Of a DNA stretch of 64,000 nucleotides, positions 24,652-33,759 are shown in pieces (position 1 is the first letter of the stretch; the number at the start of each line of letters is the position of its first letter). The translations under genes and the position numbers were made by a program. The notes below the pieces were generated by a model. That model was not told the DNA's origin and did no database searches. It saw only the letters and a program-made list of their open reading frames with translations. This DNA is from Candidatus Egerieimonas intestinavium (GTDB lineage: Bacteria > Bacillota > Clostridia > Lachnospirales > Lachnospiraceae): contig DVHU01000008.1 of assembly GCA_018711815.1 (NCBI GenBank), forward strand, positions 1 to 64,000. Direction: 5' to 3'.

Positions 24652-26112
24652 TCAGCTCCATTGGTCTGTAATCTCGATATTCTGATAAAAAAACCGGAGA
24701 ATTTCCTCCCAGCTTTTGCCCTCCTTCGCCATCTGGTTGGCCCCGTTCTGGCTCATCCCAACCCCGTGGCCGTACCCTCCGCCCTGGATGCTCCAGGAGC
24801 GGATCGCCCCGTCCTCCTCCTGGGGCTGACAGATAAAATAGGCGCTGGGCAGAAGGCTCATTTCCCCGGAAACTTCCTCCCCGTCCCGCTGCACCGGCAA
24901 ATCCCCCGGGGAGAGCCACTCCCGTATGCGGTACTCATTGGTCAGAGTCACACTTTTGGCGGAGCCCAAAAGCGTAAGCTCCTCCACCGCCCCGCCGCTG
25001 CTTCTTTTTTTCACCTGTATGGCCTGCAGGGTTCCCGCCTGAGGGTCCAGGGCAGAGAACCGGCTCTGCAGCAGCTCCGCAGGAAAAGAGATCTCCCACC
25101 GGTACCAGGTCTCCCCGGAGTCGTAGCTGGGGGCCTCAGTCTGAATAAAGGAGGCAAAAGCCTCCTCCGTCTCCAGATTCCTTTCCTCCCCCTCCAGCAG
25201 GTAAGTGCTCTTAAGATAGGGCTCTGTGGTCTCCCCGTTCCACACCTCGTCGGTGCTGGTGTGCCCGCAGGAGGTGGAAAAAAAGTAGGCACTGATCAGC
25301 TGGCCGCCGGAGATCATCACCTTCCCGGCAGTCTCCGCCACCGCCTGGTCTGTCCTTTCCTGGCTGGAAATATTGTTGTACACCTGAAAGGCTACGGTGT
25401 CGTCCACATCCCCGTAATAGGCCTCCATCCTGCCCTCCTCCAGGGCTTTGCAGGCGTAGGTTCTGGCGCAGACGGCCTGGGCCTTTAAAGCCTCCATCTG
25501 GTAGCTGGCCGGCATCTCACTGGGCACCACGTAGCGCAGATACGTCTCAATATCCACCTCGTTGATCAGCAGCAGCCCTTTATCCGTCCTACGGATTTCC
25601 AGGGTTCCCTCGTAGGCCGGATGCCCCTGGGTCCTGTTCAGGGAGAGTACCTGAAGCTTACTTCCCTCCCCGGCGGTGAGCCGCAGGATTCCATTTTCCG
25701 GAAAGGCGCTCTCCCCCGTGAGAGTAACCTCCTCCCCGGCGGCCGCCAGCTGTTCTCCGGTGTCTTCCCGCAGACAGGGGGCGGAGGCGGTCAGCACCGC
25801 CTCCTGATGGTAGTATCCCCCCTGGCTGTCATTTTCCAGCACCACCCGGATTTTCTCTTCCTGGCTGCGCTGGTCTTGCGGGGAGCTTCCCGGAGGCTTG
25901 AGGGCTTTCGTCGCCTGAGCCAGCATCTCTCTGACCCCCGCTCCCTCTTCCCCCTGGGGGCTGGTTCCCCGCGCCTGGCGAAGGAGAGCCTCCTTCATAT
26001 TCAAGAGGCCCTCCGGCAGCTTAAGCTGGCTGCGCACCGTCCAGATAAGTCCCAGAAGGATCAACAGCAGCAGAGCCAGCACCTTCCAACCAAAATAATC
26101 ATGTTTACCCAT
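24652..26112 (-). CDS. SpoIID/LytB-domain cell wall hydrolase-like protein
   Basis: 486 residues with one N-terminal membrane anchor (about residues 10-26). The SpoIID signature is in ETYLRYVVPSEMPASYQMEA and QAVCARTYACKAL; the C-terminus carries GGGYGHGVGMSQNGANQMA. SpoIID is a lytic transglycosylase active during forespore engulfment, but the family also contains vegetative paralogues. This protein is longer than classic SpoIID (about 340 residues), with an extra N-terminal stretch rich in charged residues, so it may be a paralogue. Confidence 0.85.
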   Translation of the reverse strand: MGKHDYFGWKVLALLLLILLGLIWTVRSQLKLPEGLLNMKEALLRQARGTSPQGEEGAGVREMLAQATKALKPPGSSPQDQRSQEEKIRVVLENDSQGGYYHQEAVLTASAPCLREDTGEQLAAAGEEVTLTGESAFPENGILRLTAGEGSKLQVLSLNRTQGHPAYEGTLEIRRTDKGLLLINEVDIETYLRYVVPSEMPASYQMEALKAQAVCARTYACKALEEGRMEAYYGDVDDTVAFQVYNNISSQERTDQAVAETAGKVMISGGQLISAYFFSTSCGHTSTDEVWNGETTEPYLKSTYLLEGEERNLETEEAFASFIQTEAPSYDSGETWYRWEISFPAELLQSRFSALDPQAGTLQAIQVKKRSSGGAVEELTLLGSAKSVTLTNEYRIREWLSPGDLPVQRDGEEVSGEMSLLPSAYFICQPQEEDGAIRSWSIQGGGYGHGVGMSQNGANQMAKEGKSWEEILRFFYQNIEITDQWS

Positions 26113-26173
26113 ACCCCAGTATATGAATATCCGGGATATTTCATACCCTGTCCCGATGATACAGGTCTTCCCT

Positions 26174-27211
26174 TTACCTCACGAAAAACTGGTAGGCGGT
26201 CTTGCTCCGGTAGGTTTCCCCGGCCTTCAGCACCGGCGAGGGGAAAGCGGGCACATTTACTGCGTTGGGATAATACTGGGACTCAAAACAGTAGCCGCTT
26301 CTGGCCGGATAAAAAGCTCCGCCCTTGCCGGTCTCGTTCTCGATGAAGTTGCCCGCGTAAAACTGCACGCCCGGACAGTCCGTGTAGGCCTTCATATAAA
26401 TTCCGCTCTCCCGGCACCAGGCCTCCGCCATGGGGCCGTAGGTTCCCAGGGGCTTGTCCAGCACGTAATTGTGGTCGTATCCGCCGGTGGCCTTAAGCTG
26501 AGAGAAATCCGCCTCAATGTCCCGGCCGATCTCCTTCTCCTCCCGGAAATCCATGGGCGTTCCCTCCACGGAAGCGATCTCCCCTGTGGGGATGGAAGCG
26601 TTGTCCACCGGAGTATAGCTGCCGGCAAAAATCTTTACCAGCTGGTTTAAGGCCGCCCCGCTCTCATGGCCCGCCAGATTAAAATAGCTGTGATTGGTCA
26701 AATTCGCCACCGTGTCCTGGTCGCAGGAACCCTGGTAGGCAATCTCCACCTGGTTGTCCTCCGTCAGGGTGTAGGTGACAGAGATCTGGAAATTTCCCGG
26801 AAAACCGTTCTCCCCGTCGGGGCTTACCCGGGAGAATTTCACGGAATTTCCCTGCTGCTCTCCCTTCCACAGCTTCTTCTCAAAGCCCTCCGGGCCGCTG
26901 TGCAGGTTATTCTCCCCCTCGTTGGGCGTAAGCTTCACCTGCCTGTCTCCCAGCTGGAAGCAGGCCCCCTGAATGCGGTTTCCGCTTCTGCCTATGGTGC
27001 TGCCGAAGAAGCAGCCGTTTACCATATAGTCCTCCAGACGATCATAGCCCAGCACCACGTCCCTCAGCTGCCCCTCCCGGTCAAAAACCTCCAGGGAGGT
27101 TAAAATGGCGCCGTACTCAATCACCCGCATCTTCATTCCCTTTGTGTTTTCCAGATCAAAAGCGTAAACCTCTCTGCCGTCCGGCAGAACCCCAAACAGT
27201 ACTTTTCCCAT
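26174..27211 (-). CDS. galM: Aldose 1-epimerase (galactose mutarotase)
   Basis: 345 residues from ATG 27211 (GGAGG nine bases upstream; an ATG at 27226 is less well placed). Conserved pieces are GRSGNRIQGA, LTNHSYFNLAGH with the catalytic His, GGYDHNYVLD, and the late GVQFYAGNF followed by ENETGKGGAFYPARSGYCFE. It interconverts the anomers of galactose or glucose. It is not in a galactose operon here; its neighbours are the 6S-like RNA gene and the SpoIID-like protein. Confidence 0.92.
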   Translation of the reverse strand: MGKVLFGVLPDGREVYAFDLENTKGMKMRVIEYGAILTSLEVFDREGQLRDVVLGYDRLEDYMVNGCFFGSTIGRSGNRIQGACFQLGDRQVKLTPNEGENNLHSGPEGFEKKLWKGEQQGNSVKFSRVSPDGENGFPGNFQISVTYTLTEDNQVEIAYQGSCDQDTVANLTNHSYFNLAGHESGAALNQLVKIFAGSYTPVDNASIPTGEIASVEGTPMDFREEKEIGRDIEADFSQLKATGGYDHNYVLDKPLGTYGPMAEAWCRESGIYMKAYTDCPGVQFYAGNFIENETGKGGAFYPARSGYCFESQYYPNAVNVPAFPSPVLKAGETYRSKTAYQFFVR

Positions 27212-27239
27212 TTCTCTATCCTCCATTAATCTCTTATCG

Positions 27240-27271
27240 GCAAAAGAGGAGGAGCTAAAAGCTCCTCCTCC
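27240..27271 (-). terminator. Terminator of the 6S-like RNA
   Basis: AGGAGGAGCT pairs with AGCTCCTCCT across a short loop, followed on the minus strand by CTTTTGCC. The T-run is short and galM begins right after it. Confidence 0.6.
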
Positions 27272-27457
27272 TGTAATCCCCGAAATGCCGTTTCCTGCTT
27301 TTTGACTCCTAACGGAGCCAAGTGGGTAACCGCAGCCGTACCGCTGTCTTCCGCTGCAATATGGCGGCCTGACATTAGCGCGGCGATGTAGGAATCCCTG
27401 TAAATAAATGTAGGTTCAAAAATGCAGGAGTGTCGCACATCCCAGGTGAATTACCTT
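27241..27457 (-). ncRNA. ssrS: 6S RNA candidate
   Basis: An orphan transcription unit of about 215 nt: a strong promoter upstream (-35 TTGAAA at 27492-27487, 17-nt spacer, -10 TATAAT at 27469-27464) and an intrinsic terminator at its end. The two ends pair over a long interrupted stem: GTAAT with ATTAC, GGGATGT with GCATTTC, then ACTCC with GGAGT, leaving a large open centre. Long closing stems and a central bubble are the hallmark of 6S RNA, which binds sigma-A RNA polymerase. The block TTTTGAACCTACA also resembles clostridial 6S sequences as I remember them. No open reading frame looks real. An unrelated small RNA is the alternative. Confidence 0.6.
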
Positions 27458-27463
27458 AAATAG

Positions 27464-27492
27464 ATTATACTCTAGTCTATGTCAGATTTCAA
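27464..27492 (-). promoter_or_regulatory. Promoter of the 6S-like RNA
   Basis: Minus strand -35 TTGAAA, 17-nt spacer, consensus -10 TATAAT. Confidence 0.75.
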
Positions 27493-27549
27493 GAAAAATT
27501 CTCAGTTATGTCAATCTCCAGAAACTTCCTTTTACCATTTTTTCAAGAG

Positions 27550-27604
27550 AAAAAACTGCCGCCGCAGTCCTGACAGTTTTTCTGTCCTTTGTCTGCGGCG
27601 ACAG
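27550..27604 (-). terminator. Terminator of thrC
   Basis: Minus strand CTGTCGCCGCAG (27604-27593) pairs with CTGCGGCGGCAG (27567-27556), with an inner GACAG/CTGTC helix, and ends in TTTTTT. Confidence 0.85.
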
Positions 27605-27615
27605 CCTCCATTTTC

Positions 27616-29112
27616 TTATTTCTGAGATACTTTTAAGATCTTCTCCACGATGGCGGGCATCTCCTCCACGTCCACCACGGTATTGTGCAGCACCGGCGCT
27701 GTGCGGATCTCCTGGATGGCCTTGGGCACCGGCACGTTGGCGATTCTGGAGAGCTCCTCCACCTGGGCGAAATCTTCCATATCCGCGTATTTTCCGTCAA
27801 TGGCGGAGAGCACGCTGCGGATAAACTTGAAGGGGCTGGCGGTGGAAGCGATCAGCGTCTTAGTGGAATCCTTAGTCTCCTCCAGGTACTTGCCGTACAC
27901 CCGGGCGGCCACAGCCGTGTGGGTGTCGATCACGTACCCCGTATCCTCGTACAGCTGGCGGATCTGCTCCGCAGTCTCCTCCTCGCTGGCATAATTTCCG
28001 TAGAAATCCTCCAGCTTTTCGCGCATCTTTGCAGAGATGGCGTACGTTCCTGTGGTTCCCAGCTCCTCCATCAGCTGCCGGTTGGCCTGATCGTCTTCCC
28101 CGGCCAGGCGATAAATCAGCCGCTCCAGATTGCTGGAAATCAGAATGTCCATGGAGGGGGAGGAAGTCAGCACAAACTTCCGGTTTCTATCGTAGGTGCC
28201 CGTGCGGAAGAAATCAAAGAGCACCTTATTCTCGTTGGACGCACAGATCAGCTTGGCGATGGGCAGACCCATCTGCTTGGCGTAGTAGGCCGCCAGGATG
28301 TTTCCGAAATTGCCCGTGGGCACATCCACGTTGATCTGGTCTCCCGGGGCAACCTCCCCGTTCTTTAAGAGCCTGCTGTAAGCGTACACATAGTAAACCA
28401 CCTGGGGAATCAGCCGCCCGATATTGATGGAGTTGGCGGAGGAGAACTGATAGCCCGCGGCGGCCAGCCGCTCACCCATGGCTTTGTCGTTGAAAATCTT
28501 CTTAACCCCCGTCTGGGCGTCGTCGAAATTGCCCCGGATAGCCACCACGTAGGTGTTATCTCCCTTCTGGGTCACCATCTGCTTCTTCTGGATGGGGCTC
28601 ACGCCGTTCTCCGGGTAGAAAACAATGATCTTGGTCCCGGGCACATCCGCAAATCCAGCCAGGGCAGCTTTACCGGTATCCCCGGAGGTGGCCGTCAGAA
28701 TCACGATCTCATGCTCCGCGTGGTTCTTCCTGGCGGAGGTGGTCATCAGGTGGGGCAGGATGGACAGAGCCATATCCTTGAAGGCGATGGTGGCTCCGTG
28801 GAAGAGCTCCAGGTAATAGGCGCCCTCCGCCTTCACCAGAGGCGCTATCTCCTCCGTATCAAACTTCTCGTCATAAGCCCGGTCGATGCAGCTTTTCAGC
28901 TCCTCCTCGGTGAAATCCGTGAAGAAGCGGCTCATCACCTGGTAAGCCACCTGCTGGTAGCTCATCTGGGCCAGTTCCTCCATGGGAACCTCCATAGCCG
29001 GAATGGACTCCGGCACAAACAGGCCTCCGTCCTCAGACAGTCCCTGAAGAATCGCCTGGGAGGCGGTCACCCGCACCTCCCGGTTTCTCGTACTTGTATA
29101 ATATAATTCCAT
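27616..29112 (-). CDS. thrC: Threonine synthase
   Basis: 498 residues from ATG 29112 (MELYYTSTRN), which aligns with known ThrC N-termini; the open frame extends to 29160 but without a matching start. A PLP enzyme that turns O-phosphohomoserine into threonine. The lysine-containing FHGATIAFKDMALSILP motif and the SGDTGKAALAGFA phosphate-binding stretch are present. Length and layout match the long, class 1 form. It has its own promoter (29170-29198) and terminator, so it is monocistronic. Confidence 0.94.
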   Translation of the reverse strand: MELYYTSTRNREVRVTASQAILQGLSEDGGLFVPESIPAMEVPMEELAQMSYQQVAYQVMSRFFTDFTEEELKSCIDRAYDEKFDTEEIAPLVKAEGAYYLELFHGATIAFKDMALSILPHLMTTSARKNHAEHEIVILTATSGDTGKAALAGFADVPGTKIIVFYPENGVSPIQKKQMVTQKGDNTYVVAIRGNFDDAQTGVKKIFNDKAMGERLAAAGYQFSSANSINIGRLIPQVVYYVYAYSRLLKNGEVAPGDQINVDVPTGNFGNILAAYYAKQMGLPIAKLICASNENKVLFDFFRTGTYDRNRKFVLTSSPSMDILISSNLERLIYRLAGEDDQANRQLMEELGTTGTYAISAKMREKLEDFYGNYASEEETAEQIRQLYEDTGYVIDTHTAVAARVYGKYLEETKDSTKTLIASTASPFKFIRSVLSAIDGKYADMEDFAQVEELSRIANVPVPKAIQEIRTAPVLHNTVVDVEEMPAIVEKILKVSQK

Positions 29113-29169
29113 AACAGCTTTCCGCCTTTCTCTGCGCTCAACTTCTGCGATGATAAACACTCTGCGGCT

Positions 29170-29198
29170 ATTATATCACAGGGGTTTTTCCGTGGCAA
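29170..29198 (-). promoter_or_regulatory. Promoter of thrC
   Basis: Minus strand: -35 TTGCCA (29198-29193), 17-nt spacer, -10 TATAAT (29175-29170). Just upstream (29211-29271) is a set of GCCGGC-rich hairpins that may end leuA transcription. Confidence 0.65.
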
Positions 29199-29210
29199 GC
29201 CGGTTTTCCC

Positions 29211-29271
29211 CGACCGGCTGCCGATATCTGCCGGCAAGGGTATTTCCCTCTGCCGGCTGCCGGTATTTCTC
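29211..29271. repeat. GC-rich hairpin cluster after leuA
   Basis: CCGGCTGCCG occurs twice as a direct repeat (about 29214 and 29254), with GCCGGCA/TGCCGGC arms between. No T-run follows directly, so it is only a weak terminator candidate. Confidence 0.45.
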
Positions 29272-30927
29272 CTAGCGGTTGTTGATGGCAGTCACCAGGG
29301 CGTCGATGGCTGCATGGATAACGTCCACATGAACGCCGGCGCCCCAGGAAAGGGTTCCATCCGGTTTCTTGATGCCCACATAGGCGATAGCCCGGGAGCG
29401 GGAGCTCTGCTCCAGCGCGTGCTCCTGGTAGGTAACCAGGTCGTACTTCAGGTTGTAGGCCTTCTTCAAGGCCTGGCTCACCGCATTGAGGCGTCCATTT
29501 CCCACTGCCTCGGTGACGATCTTCTTTCCCTTGAAGGTGGAGGTCACCTGGGTCACGATGCCATCGTTCTTCTGCTGGAAATGCACCTCCACGATCTTGT
29601 AGGGCTCCGTAACGTTCTCGAAGGTCTTGGTAAACAGCTGGAAGATCTCCTCCGGCTGCAGCTCCTTGTGGCTGTGATCGGACACAGCCTTGGCCGCGTA
29701 GCCCATGGCCTCCCGCATCTTGGCCGGAAGATTCAGGCCGTACTTTGTCTCCAGGATGTAACCCACGCCGCCCTTGCCGGACTGGCTGTTGATGCGGATC
29801 ACATCCGCGTCGTAGTTGCGGCCCACGTCCTTGGGATCAATGGGAAGATAGGGCACGGTCCAGTGGTCGGGATCCTTCTCCTCCAGCCACTTCATGCCCT
29901 TGGCGATGGCATCCTGATGGGAACCGGAGAAGGCTGCGAATACCAGGGCGCCGCTGTAGGGGCTTCGCTCATCCACCTGCATGCCCGTGTACTTCTCATA
30001 CTGCTCGCAGATATCCGGCATGTCGGAGAAGTCCAGCTGGGGATCCACGCCCTGGGAGTACATATTCATGGCCAGGGTGATAATATCCACATTTCCGGTG
30101 CGCTCACCGTTTCCGAAGAGGGTTCCCTCGATCCGGTCGGCTCCCGCCAGCAGACCCATCTCAGAGTCGGCCACGCCGCAGCCCCGGTCGTTGTGGGGAT
30201 GAAGGGATACCACTACGTTCTCCCGGTATTTCAGGTTCTTGCACATATACTCCACCTGGCTGGCGTACACGTGGGGCATGGAGTGCTCCACGGTAACCGG
30301 CAGATTGATGATGGCCTTGCGGTCCGCGGTGGGCTTCCAGATATCCAGAACCGCGTTGCACACCTCCAGGGCGTACTCCGGCTCCGTGCCGGTGAAGCTC
30401 TCCGGGCTGTACTCAAAGCGGTAGTCGGCTCCCGCCTCCTCGGTCAGCTCCTTTAACAGCTTAGCTCCCTCCACAGCGATCTCCAGGATTTCCTCCTTGG
30501 ACTTTCTGAACACCTGCTCCCGCTGGGCCAGGGAGGTGGAATTGTACACATGGACAATGACGTTCTTCGCCCCCTGCACCGCCTCGAAGGTCTTGCGGAT
30601 AATGTGCTCCCGGGCCTGGGTCAGCACCTGGATAGTCACGTCGTCGGGAATCAGGTTCTTGTCGATCAGCGCCCGCAGGAACTCGTACTCGGTCTCGGAG
30701 GCCGCCGGAAATCCCACCTCGATCTCCTTGAAACCGATCTTCACCAACAGCTTAAAGAAATCAATCTTCTGCTCCAGGCTCATGGGAATCACCAGGGCCT
30801 GGTTTCCATCCCGCAGATCCACGCTGCACCATACGGGCGCCTTCTCCACATATTCTTTCTTCGCCCAGTCCATACAGGCCACCGGGGGCATAAAATACTG
30901 TCTCTTGTACTTGCCGCAATTCATCAT
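29272..30927 (-). CDS. leuA: 2-isopropylmalate synthase (long LeuA type)
   Basis: 551 residues, the length of the actinobacterial/clostridial long form. It condenses acetyl-CoA and 2-ketoisovalerate as the committed step of leucine synthesis. The TIM barrel starts with WCSVDLRDGNQALVIPM and contains the metal-binding HPHNDRGCG segment; the C-terminal LeuA dimer domain, where leucine binds, begins at about residue 430. Start ATG 30927 follows AGGAGG. A leucine T-box precedes it. Confidence 0.94.
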   Translation of the reverse strand: MMNCGKYKRQYFMPPVACMDWAKKEYVEKAPVWCSVDLRDGNQALVIPMSLEQKIDFFKLLVKIGFKEIEVGFPAASETEYEFLRALIDKNLIPDDVTIQVLTQAREHIIRKTFEAVQGAKNVIVHVYNSTSLAQREQVFRKSKEEILEIAVEGAKLLKELTEEAGADYRFEYSPESFTGTEPEYALEVCNAVLDIWKPTADRKAIINLPVTVEHSMPHVYASQVEYMCKNLKYRENVVVSLHPHNDRGCGVADSEMGLLAGADRIEGTLFGNGERTGNVDIITLAMNMYSQGVDPQLDFSDMPDICEQYEKYTGMQVDERSPYSGALVFAAFSGSHQDAIAKGMKWLEEKDPDHWTVPYLPIDPKDVGRNYDADVIRINSQSGKGGVGYILETKYGLNLPAKMREAMGYAAKAVSDHSHKELQPEEIFQLFTKTFENVTEPYKIVEVHFQQKNDGIVTQVTSTFKGKKIVTEAVGNGRLNAVSQALKKAYNLKYDLVTYQEHALEQSSRSRAIAYVGIKKPDGTLSWGAGVHVDVIHAAIDALVTAINNR

Positions 30928-31021
30928 AACTAGATCCTCCTTCTTTCACCTTGCTGATTCGTTGAAAAGAAAGGCATCCCGCAGGGAGTATTTTCATTAA
31001 TTGGGGAAACGCTCTTTCCCC

Positions 31022-31333
31022 AAAACAAAAGCCTGCGCCTCCTGCCCTTTGGCAGGAGACGCAGGCGATAAATGCTCCGCGCGGTACCACTCCTGTTTAT
31101 GAATTAAACTCTTCATACACTCACCGGATACGAGTCATGTCTCAGACCTTATATCCTGCCCAGATAACGGCTGGGGGCCGTCTGTGTCTACTCTCGCCAG
31201 GGGCGATTTCGGACAGCTGCTCTGAGGTCAGTTCCCGTCAGCTCCCTCCGCTGCCTCACACCAGCCGACAGCTCTCTGCAGGCGGACACCCACGGTACTC
31301 TTCCTCTTCTTCGCCTTTTCTTTTCAATTAGAT
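31022..31333 (-). promoter_or_regulatory. T-box leader, leucine specific
   Basis: Minus strand: T-box core AGGAGTGGTACCGCG at about 31096-31082, then a terminator with arms GCCTGCGTCTCCTGCC and GGCAGGAGGCGCAGGC (31066-31031) and TTTTGTTTT. The specifier region GAACTGACCTCAGAGC places CTC (31226-31224), a Leu codon, which suits leuA. Confidence 0.9.
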
Positions 31334-31339
31334 AGGTCT

Positions 31340-31368
31340 ACTTTATCATTTTATGGATTGACTGTCAA
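31340..31368 (-). promoter_or_regulatory. Promoter of the Leu T-box and leuA
   Basis: Minus strand: consensus -35 TTGACA (31368-31363), 17-nt spacer, -10 TAAAGT (31345-31340). Confidence 0.75.
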
Positions 31369-31506
31369 GAACTTTTCCTCGGTCCTTGCCACACCTTCCC
31401 TCCGCCGCAGTGCGATTCTCGCGGAGCGTTTCTTATTTCATCTTTCATAGGACCACAGTCTTCCATGAAAGAAAAAAGAGCTCTGATCTCTCAAAGCTCT
31501 TCTCAG

Positions 31507-31580
31507 TCGGGGCAACAGGATTTGAACCTGCGACCTCACGGCCCCCAGCCGTGCGCGCTACCAAGCTACGCCATACCCCG
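31507..31580 (-). tRNA. tRNA-Pro (GGG anticodon)
   Basis: 74-nt cloverleaf: acceptor CGGGGTA with TGCCCCG, anticodon stem CACGG/CCGTG with loop CTGGGGG, so anticodon GGG (Pro, CCC). The T arm contains GGTTCAAATCC, and the discriminator base is A. The 3' CCA is not encoded. A promoter is 13 nt upstream. Confidence 0.96.
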
Positions 31581-31592
31581 TCGACAAGATGT

Positions 31593-31621
31593 AGTATATA
31601 CCATTTCCTTCCGTTTGTAAA
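31593..31621 (-). promoter_or_regulatory. Promoter of tRNA-Pro
   Basis: Minus strand: -35 TTTACA (31621-31616), 17-nt spacer, -10 TATACT (31598-31593). Confidence 0.7.
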
Positions 31622-31783
31622 GCCCTAATTTAAAAATTTTTCTAAAATTCATATATTCAGAAAATTCACAACAATTCTTTGCTATTCTGTAAGCAAGAAA
31701 GTGGGTTGCTATAATTAGTGAATATCGAATAATGCAGCCCCCCTTCCGCCTGCGGCAAGCTGCGCAAAGTTGCCTGCGGAACA

Positions 31784-31838
31784 AAAAAGCAGCCGCCCCG
31801 GGGGAAAATCTCATTGACTCACCCGGAACAGCTGCCGG
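31784..31838 (-). terminator. Terminator of leuCD
   Basis: Minus strand GGCAGC...CCGGG pairs with CCCGG...GCTGC (arms about 31838-31822 and 31804-31789), followed by TTTTTTG. Confidence 0.65.
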
Positions 31839-31877
31839 TAATGAAGGTTGTCAAACCGTTACTGCCTGATTTACTGT

Positions 31878-32363
31878 CTATTTTCCGTTAATGTAATTAA
31901 TCAATCCCTCCGCCCGGATAATCTTCTGCATAAACTCCGGGAAGGCCTGTCCCTGATACTGGGTTCCCTTGGTGTGATTGTAGATCACTCCGCTGTCGAA
32001 ATCTACCTCCACCTGATCTCCGGCCTCAATCCCTTTGGCCGCCTCCGGGCACTCGATGATGGGGAGACCGATATTGATGGCGTTGCGGTAGAAAATCCGT
32101 GCGAAGGTCTCCGCGATGACACAGCTGACCCCCGCCGCCTTGATGGCGATGGGCGCATGCTCTCTGGAGGAGCCGCAGCCAAAATTTTTGTTGGCCACGA
32201 TCAGATCTCCCTTGTGCACCTGCTTGATGAAATCCTTGTCAATATCCTCCATACAGTGGGCCGCCAGCTCCGCCGGATCTGAAGAATTCAGATATCTGGC
32301 CGGAATGATCACGTCCGTATCTACGTTGTCGCCATATTTAAACACTGTTCCCTGCGCTTTCAT
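31878..32363 (-). CDS. leuD: 3-isopropylmalate dehydratase small subunit
   Basis: 161 residues, the short archaeal/clostridial form. It provides the swivelling domain of isopropylmalate isomerase: [20 protein letters not shown] at the start and [21 protein letters not shown] in the centre, with Cys-Gly-Ser-Ser-Arg at the active site. It follows leuC after 10 nt; leuB is not in this window. Confidence 0.94.
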   Translation of the reverse strand: MKAQGTVFKYGDNVDTDVIIPARYLNSSDPAELAAHCMEDIDKDFIKQVHKGDLIVANKNFGCGSSREHAPIAIKAAGVSCVIAETFARIFYRNAINIGLPIIECPEAAKGIEAGDQVEVDFDSGVIYNHTKGTQYQGQAFPEFMQKIIRAEGLINYINGK

Positions 32364-32373
32364 CTGCTACCTC

Positions 32374-33642
32374 CTACATTCCCAGTTCTTCCGGGGAAGA
32401 AATCTTTCCTGTCACCGCGCTGGCAGCCGCCACTGCGGGGCTGGCCAGATAAACCTCTGACTTCACATGTCCCATACGTCCCACAAAGTTCCGGTTGGTG
32501 GTGGAGATACAGCGCTCTCCCTCAGCCAGGATGCCCATATATCCGCCCAGGCACGGTCCGCAGGTGGGTGTGCTCACCACTGCCCCGGCCTCGATGAATA
32601 TCTTTAAGAGCCCCTCCTCCATGGCCTGAAGGTAGATAGCCTGGGTGGCCGGAATCACGATACAGCGCAGTCCCTTTTTCACCCGGCGTCCCTTTAAGAT
32701 CTGGGCGGCCACCCGCAGGTCGTCGATGCGTCCGTTGGTACAGGAGCCGATCACCGCCTGATCCACAGCCACAGGCTCAGTGATCTCGTCAATGGTCTTG
32801 GTGTTCTCCGGCAGATGGGGGAAAGCCACCGTGGGCCGCAGCTGGCTCAGATCAATGGTGTACTCCTCATCGTAAACGGCGTCCTCATCCGCCTCATATA
32901 CTTTGTAGCTTCTCTTGGAATGTTCCGCCATATAAGCCTTGGCCTTGTCGTCCACCGGGAAAATACCGTTCTTTCCGCCGGCCTCAATGGCCATATTGGC
33001 GATGGTAAACCGGTCGTCCATGGACAGGCTGGCCACGCCCTCCCCCACAAACTCCATGGAGCGGTACAGAGCGCCGTCCACGCCGATCATACCGATAATG
33101 TGCAGGATAACGTCCTTCCCGCTGACCCACTTGGGCAGTTTCCCGATGAGGTTAAATTTGATGGCGGAGGGAACCTTAAACCAGCACTTGCCGGTGGCCA
33201 TTCCCGCAGCCATATCCGTACTTCCCACACCGGTGGAGAAGGCGCCCAGAGCGCCGTAGGTACAAGTGTGGGAATCCGCTCCGATGATCACGTCTCCCGC
33301 CACCGTCAGACCTTTCTCCGGCAGCAGGGCGTGCTCGATGCCCATCTCTCCCACGTCGAAATAATTGGTGATCTCATGCTTGCAGGCAAACTCCCGCACG
33401 CATTTGCAGTGCTCCGCGGACTTAATATCCTTGTTGGGGATAAAGTGGTCCATGACCAGAGCAATTTTATCTTTGTCAAAAACAGTATTTACGGTCATTT
33501 TATCCATTTCATGGATAGCTACCGGGGAGGTGATGTCATTTCCCAGCACCAGATCCAATTCAGCCTCAATCAGCTGTCCCGCCTCTACATGGTCCAATCC
33601 AGCGGCTGCCGCCAGGATTTTCTGTGTCATTGTCATGCCCAT
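32374..33642 (-). CDS. leuC: 3-isopropylmalate dehydratase large subunit
   Basis: 422 residues from ATG 33642, chosen because AGGAGG lies ahead of it; the open frame reaches 33714 without a ribosome site. A 4Fe-4S aconitase-family protein: [20 protein letters not shown] and [17 protein letters not shown] carry the first cluster-binding Cys residues, and [10 protein letters not shown] the last. It forms the isomerase with LeuD. It is transcribed divergently from a LysR-type gene over a palindromic promoter region. Confidence 0.94.
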   Translation of the reverse strand: MGMTMTQKILAAAAGLDHVEAGQLIEAELDLVLGNDITSPVAIHEMDKMTVNTVFDKDKIALVMDHFIPNKDIKSAEHCKCVREFACKHEITNYFDVGEMGIEHALLPEKGLTVAGDVIIGADSHTCTYGALGAFSTGVGSTDMAAGMATGKCWFKVPSAIKFNLIGKLPKWVSGKDVILHIIGMIGVDGALYRSMEFVGEGVASLSMDDRFTIANMAIEAGGKNGIFPVDDKAKAYMAEHSKRSYKVYEADEDAVYDEEYTIDLSQLRPTVAFPHLPENTKTIDEITEPVAVDQAVIGSCTNGRIDDLRVAAQILKGRRVKKGLRCIVIPATQAIYLQAMEEGLLKIFIEAGAVVSTPTCGPCLGGYMGILAEGERCISTTNRNFVGRMGHVKSEVYLASPAVAAASAVTGKISSPEELGM

Positions 33643-33679
33643 GAGATTTTCCTCCTTACTCAAGCACTTTCTGTTTGCC

Positions 33680-33704
33680 ATTATAGCATAGTTTTTGCTA
33701 TAAT
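33680..33704. promoter_or_regulatory. Palindromic operator with both divergent -10 boxes (leuC / LysR)
   Basis: ATTATAGCA (33680-33688) and TGCTATAAT (33696-33704) are a perfect 9-bp inverted repeat with a 7-nt centre. Its left half is the -10 (TATAAT, minus strand) of leuC, and its right half is the -10 (TATAAT, plus strand) of the LysR gene. The matching -35 elements (TTACTA and TTGCCA) are weak, which fits activator dependence. Confidence 0.6.
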
Positions 33705-33759
33705 AGTAATACATGTTAACTATGGTATTTATAACTTACGTTTATAGAAAAGGAGTCTT

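Noticed and set aside
27226-27438. 70-codon minus-strand frame inside the 6S-like region
   Set aside because: It crosses the RNA hairpins and lacks a ribosome site.
29314-30456. 380-codon plus-strand frame opposite leuA
   Set aside because: Shadow of leuA for the same reasons.
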